Shown piece by piece: positions 6,326 through 7,148 of a DNA stretch of 7,148 bases; positions within the stretch are counted from its first letter, which is position 1, and every line of letters starts with the position of its first letter. The position numbers were made by a program, and so were the translations under genes. Source of the DNA: an uncultured euryarchaeote (GTDB lineage Archaea > Thermoplasmatota > Poseidoniia > Poseidoniales > Poseidoniaceae); NCBI GenBank assembly GCA_937897365.1, contig CALCOP010000140.1:1-7148 (forward strand). Reading direction: 5' to 3'. The notes beneath the pieces are model-generated. The model was not told the origin of the DNA. It saw only the letters and a program-made list of their open reading frames with translations, and ran no database searches.

Positions 6326-7015
6326 TTAATCCCACTCTGCTTCATTATCCAATGAAGACTCATCACCAGGAGGTGTGCCTTCACCATCCCATGAATCGTC
6401 TTGCCATGGTGCAGATTCTCGCGCTGCTGCCTCCCTTTGGGCTCGGTCTAATTCGAATTGAATTCGCTCTGCCTCTTCCATCGCTTTTTGGCGTTCCAAT
6501 TTCAAGTGCTCTTCCTCAGCTTGGGCCATTGCTTCGTCCCAACGCTTGATCGTCGACAATAATGCAAAATGCACAAATCCAATTTTATTCTCGGCTCTGT
6601 TGCCTCCAATTTCAGTTGATTCTGCATTTGCCCAACTGTTCGAAGCAATTCCTACATACACAAGACCCACTTTTTTACTGGTCCCATCGTTATTTGGACC
6701 CGCAATTCCAGTGATTGAAATCGCTATATCTGCTTCTGCCTTTTTCAGGGCGCCTTGAGCCATTTGGATAGCGACTTCTGCCGAAACTGCACCTTTTTTT
6801 TCTAAGGATTCTGGACGAACATCCAGTTCCTTAATTTTAGCTTCATTCGAATACGTAATCCATGCTTGGTTGAACCAAGAGGATGCTCCGGCAATATCTG
6901 TGAACGCACTGGAGAGCAGTCCCCCTGTGCAGGATTCTGCGACAGTGATGCTGTGCCCACCTTCCTTGATACGCCGAACAAGTCGGGCAGCAGCAGCTTG
7001 AACATCCTCATCCAT
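6326..7015 (-). CDS. pncC: Nicotinamide-nucleotide amidase-like protein (CinA C-terminal domain) with coiled-coil acidic tail
   Basis: Residues 1-158 of 229 are a CinA C-terminal domain. They include VAESCTGGLLSS with the expected nucleophile Ser28, TYSNEAK (Tyr55, Lys60), GAVSAEVA, ITGIAGPNNDGTSKKVGLVY, and the closing helix FVHFALLSTIKRW. In characterised PncC proteins this domain deamidates NMN to nicotinate mononucleotide, recycling pyridine nucleotides in the cytoplasm. The N-terminal MoeA-like half of full CinA is absent, as in stand-alone PncC. Residues about 159-229 are extra: a charged helix rich in Glu, Ala, Arg and Gln (likely coiled coil to about 200), then a disordered acidic segment with Trp (WQDDSWDGEG to NEAEWD). 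I chose ATG 7015; a TTG at 7030 would add five residues, and a stop lies in frame just above. It is the first gene of a probable operon with DP1. Confidence 0.9.
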   Translation of the reverse strand: MDEDVQAAAARLVRRIKEGGHSITVAESCTGGLLSSAFTDIAGASSWFNQAWITYSNEAKIKELDVRPESLEKKGAVSAEVAIQMAQGALKKAEADIAISITGIAGPNNDGTSKKVGLVYVGIASNSWANAESTEIGGNRAENKIGFVHFALLSTIKRWDEAMAQAEEEHLKLERQKAMEEAERIQFELDRAQREAAARESAPWQDDSWDGEGTPPGDESSLDNEAEWD

Positions 7016-7097
7016 GCAACTTGATGGCAAAGTTCCTCAGTTTTGAGGTTAACGCCTCCATCAATGCCTTCAATAACACCTTCTTACAGGGCTGGCT
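7016..7097. promoter_or_regulatory. Divergent spacer between pncC and tRNA-Val, with inverted repeat
   Basis: These 82 bases must carry the promoters of the leftward pncC-DP1 unit and the rightward tRNA. A perfect 5-bp inverted repeat, CCTCA GTTT TGAGG (7035-7048), overlaps a GTTAAC palindrome (7048-7053), and another CCTC sits at 7055-7058. The AT-rich CAATAAC (7071-7077) is 21-27 bases before the tRNA and is a weak TATA-box candidate. No strong TATA or BRE sequence is evident for either direction, so promoter positions are inferred. Confidence 0.35.
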
Positions 7098-7148
7098 GGG
7101 TCTGTGGTCTAGTGGTTATGACACCGCCCTTACACGGCGTTGATCGAG
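7098..7148 (+). tRNA. tRNA-Val (anticodon TAC), 3' end cut by the window
   Basis: The first 51 bases of a tRNA are present. The acceptor 5' strand is GGGTCTG (7098-7104), followed by TG and a D arm GTCT..TGAC with AGTGGTTA loop (7107-7122). The anticodon stem is CCGCC (7124-7128) with GGCGT (7136-7140), and the loop is CTTACAC with TAC at 7131-7133. The variable region and the start of the T arm (GAG) follow. The sequence closely matches archaeal tRNA-Val(UAC), reading GUA and possibly other GUN codons. The outermost anticodon-stem pair is C-T, a mismatch. The T arm, acceptor 3' strand and terminator lie outside the window. Confidence 0.88.

Noticed and set aside
7124..7140. A tRNA intron explaining the C-T mismatch at the end of the anticodon stem
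   Set aside because: The variable region and the start of the T arm follow at normal spacing, so there is no inserted sequence; a single mismatch is the simpler reading.
1..7148. CRISPR array, insertion sequence or integrase-related attachment site
   Set aside because: No short regularly spaced direct repeats, transposase or terminal inverted repeats were seen, and the tRNA 3' end, where an attachment site would lie, is outside the window.

Overview
The window looks like an archaeal chromosome fragment, most probably from a planktonic marine euryarchaeon of the Poseidoniales (Marine Group II) type. The firm evidence for Archaea is a small subunit of the D-family DNA polymerase (DP1), an archaeal Pilin_N-type hydrophobic start (SPVIATILMVAITVVLSG) and an archaeal-style tRNA-Val. 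The narrower placement is inference from gene style (large acidic, Asp/Thr-rich surface protein with VNDAPV repeats and moderate GC) and was not tested by any search.

Layout. Positions 3-3743 (+) hold the 3' part of a very large secreted surface protein; its start lies before the window. It has a CBM9-like region, VNDAPV-type Ig/cadherin-like domains with 16 extracellular cysteines, a low-complexity linker and a C-terminal membrane anchor. It then continues in frame, through a short acidic cytoplasmic linker, into a complete type IV pilin-like module (3207-3743). Positions 3744-3972 are an intergenic stretch packed with hairpins, starting with a strong terminator-like stem. A 13-codon mini-ORF there overlaps the next start codon. 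Positions 3973-4662 (+) encode a HAD-superfamily phosphatase resembling phosphoserine phosphatases.

On the minus strand, reading leftward, a PncC/CinA-C nicotinamide-nucleotide amidase-like gene with an unusual coiled-coil and acidic tail (7015-6326) is followed after 31 nt by the DP1 gene (6294-4663). The two probably form an operon. DP1 and the HAD gene converge with no intergenic base between their stop codons. After a short divergent spacer the window ends inside a plus-strand tRNA-Val(TAC).

How the genes fit together. The left part is cell-surface or appendage biology. The right part is replication (DP1) coupled to a probable NMN or pyridine-nucleotide salvage enzyme. The most unusual object is the in-frame join of an anchored giant surface protein to a pilin. 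Its predicted topology would put the prepilin peptidase site on a cytoplasmic linker between two membrane helices, so the product may be a polyprotein precursor or a permanently tethered pilin.
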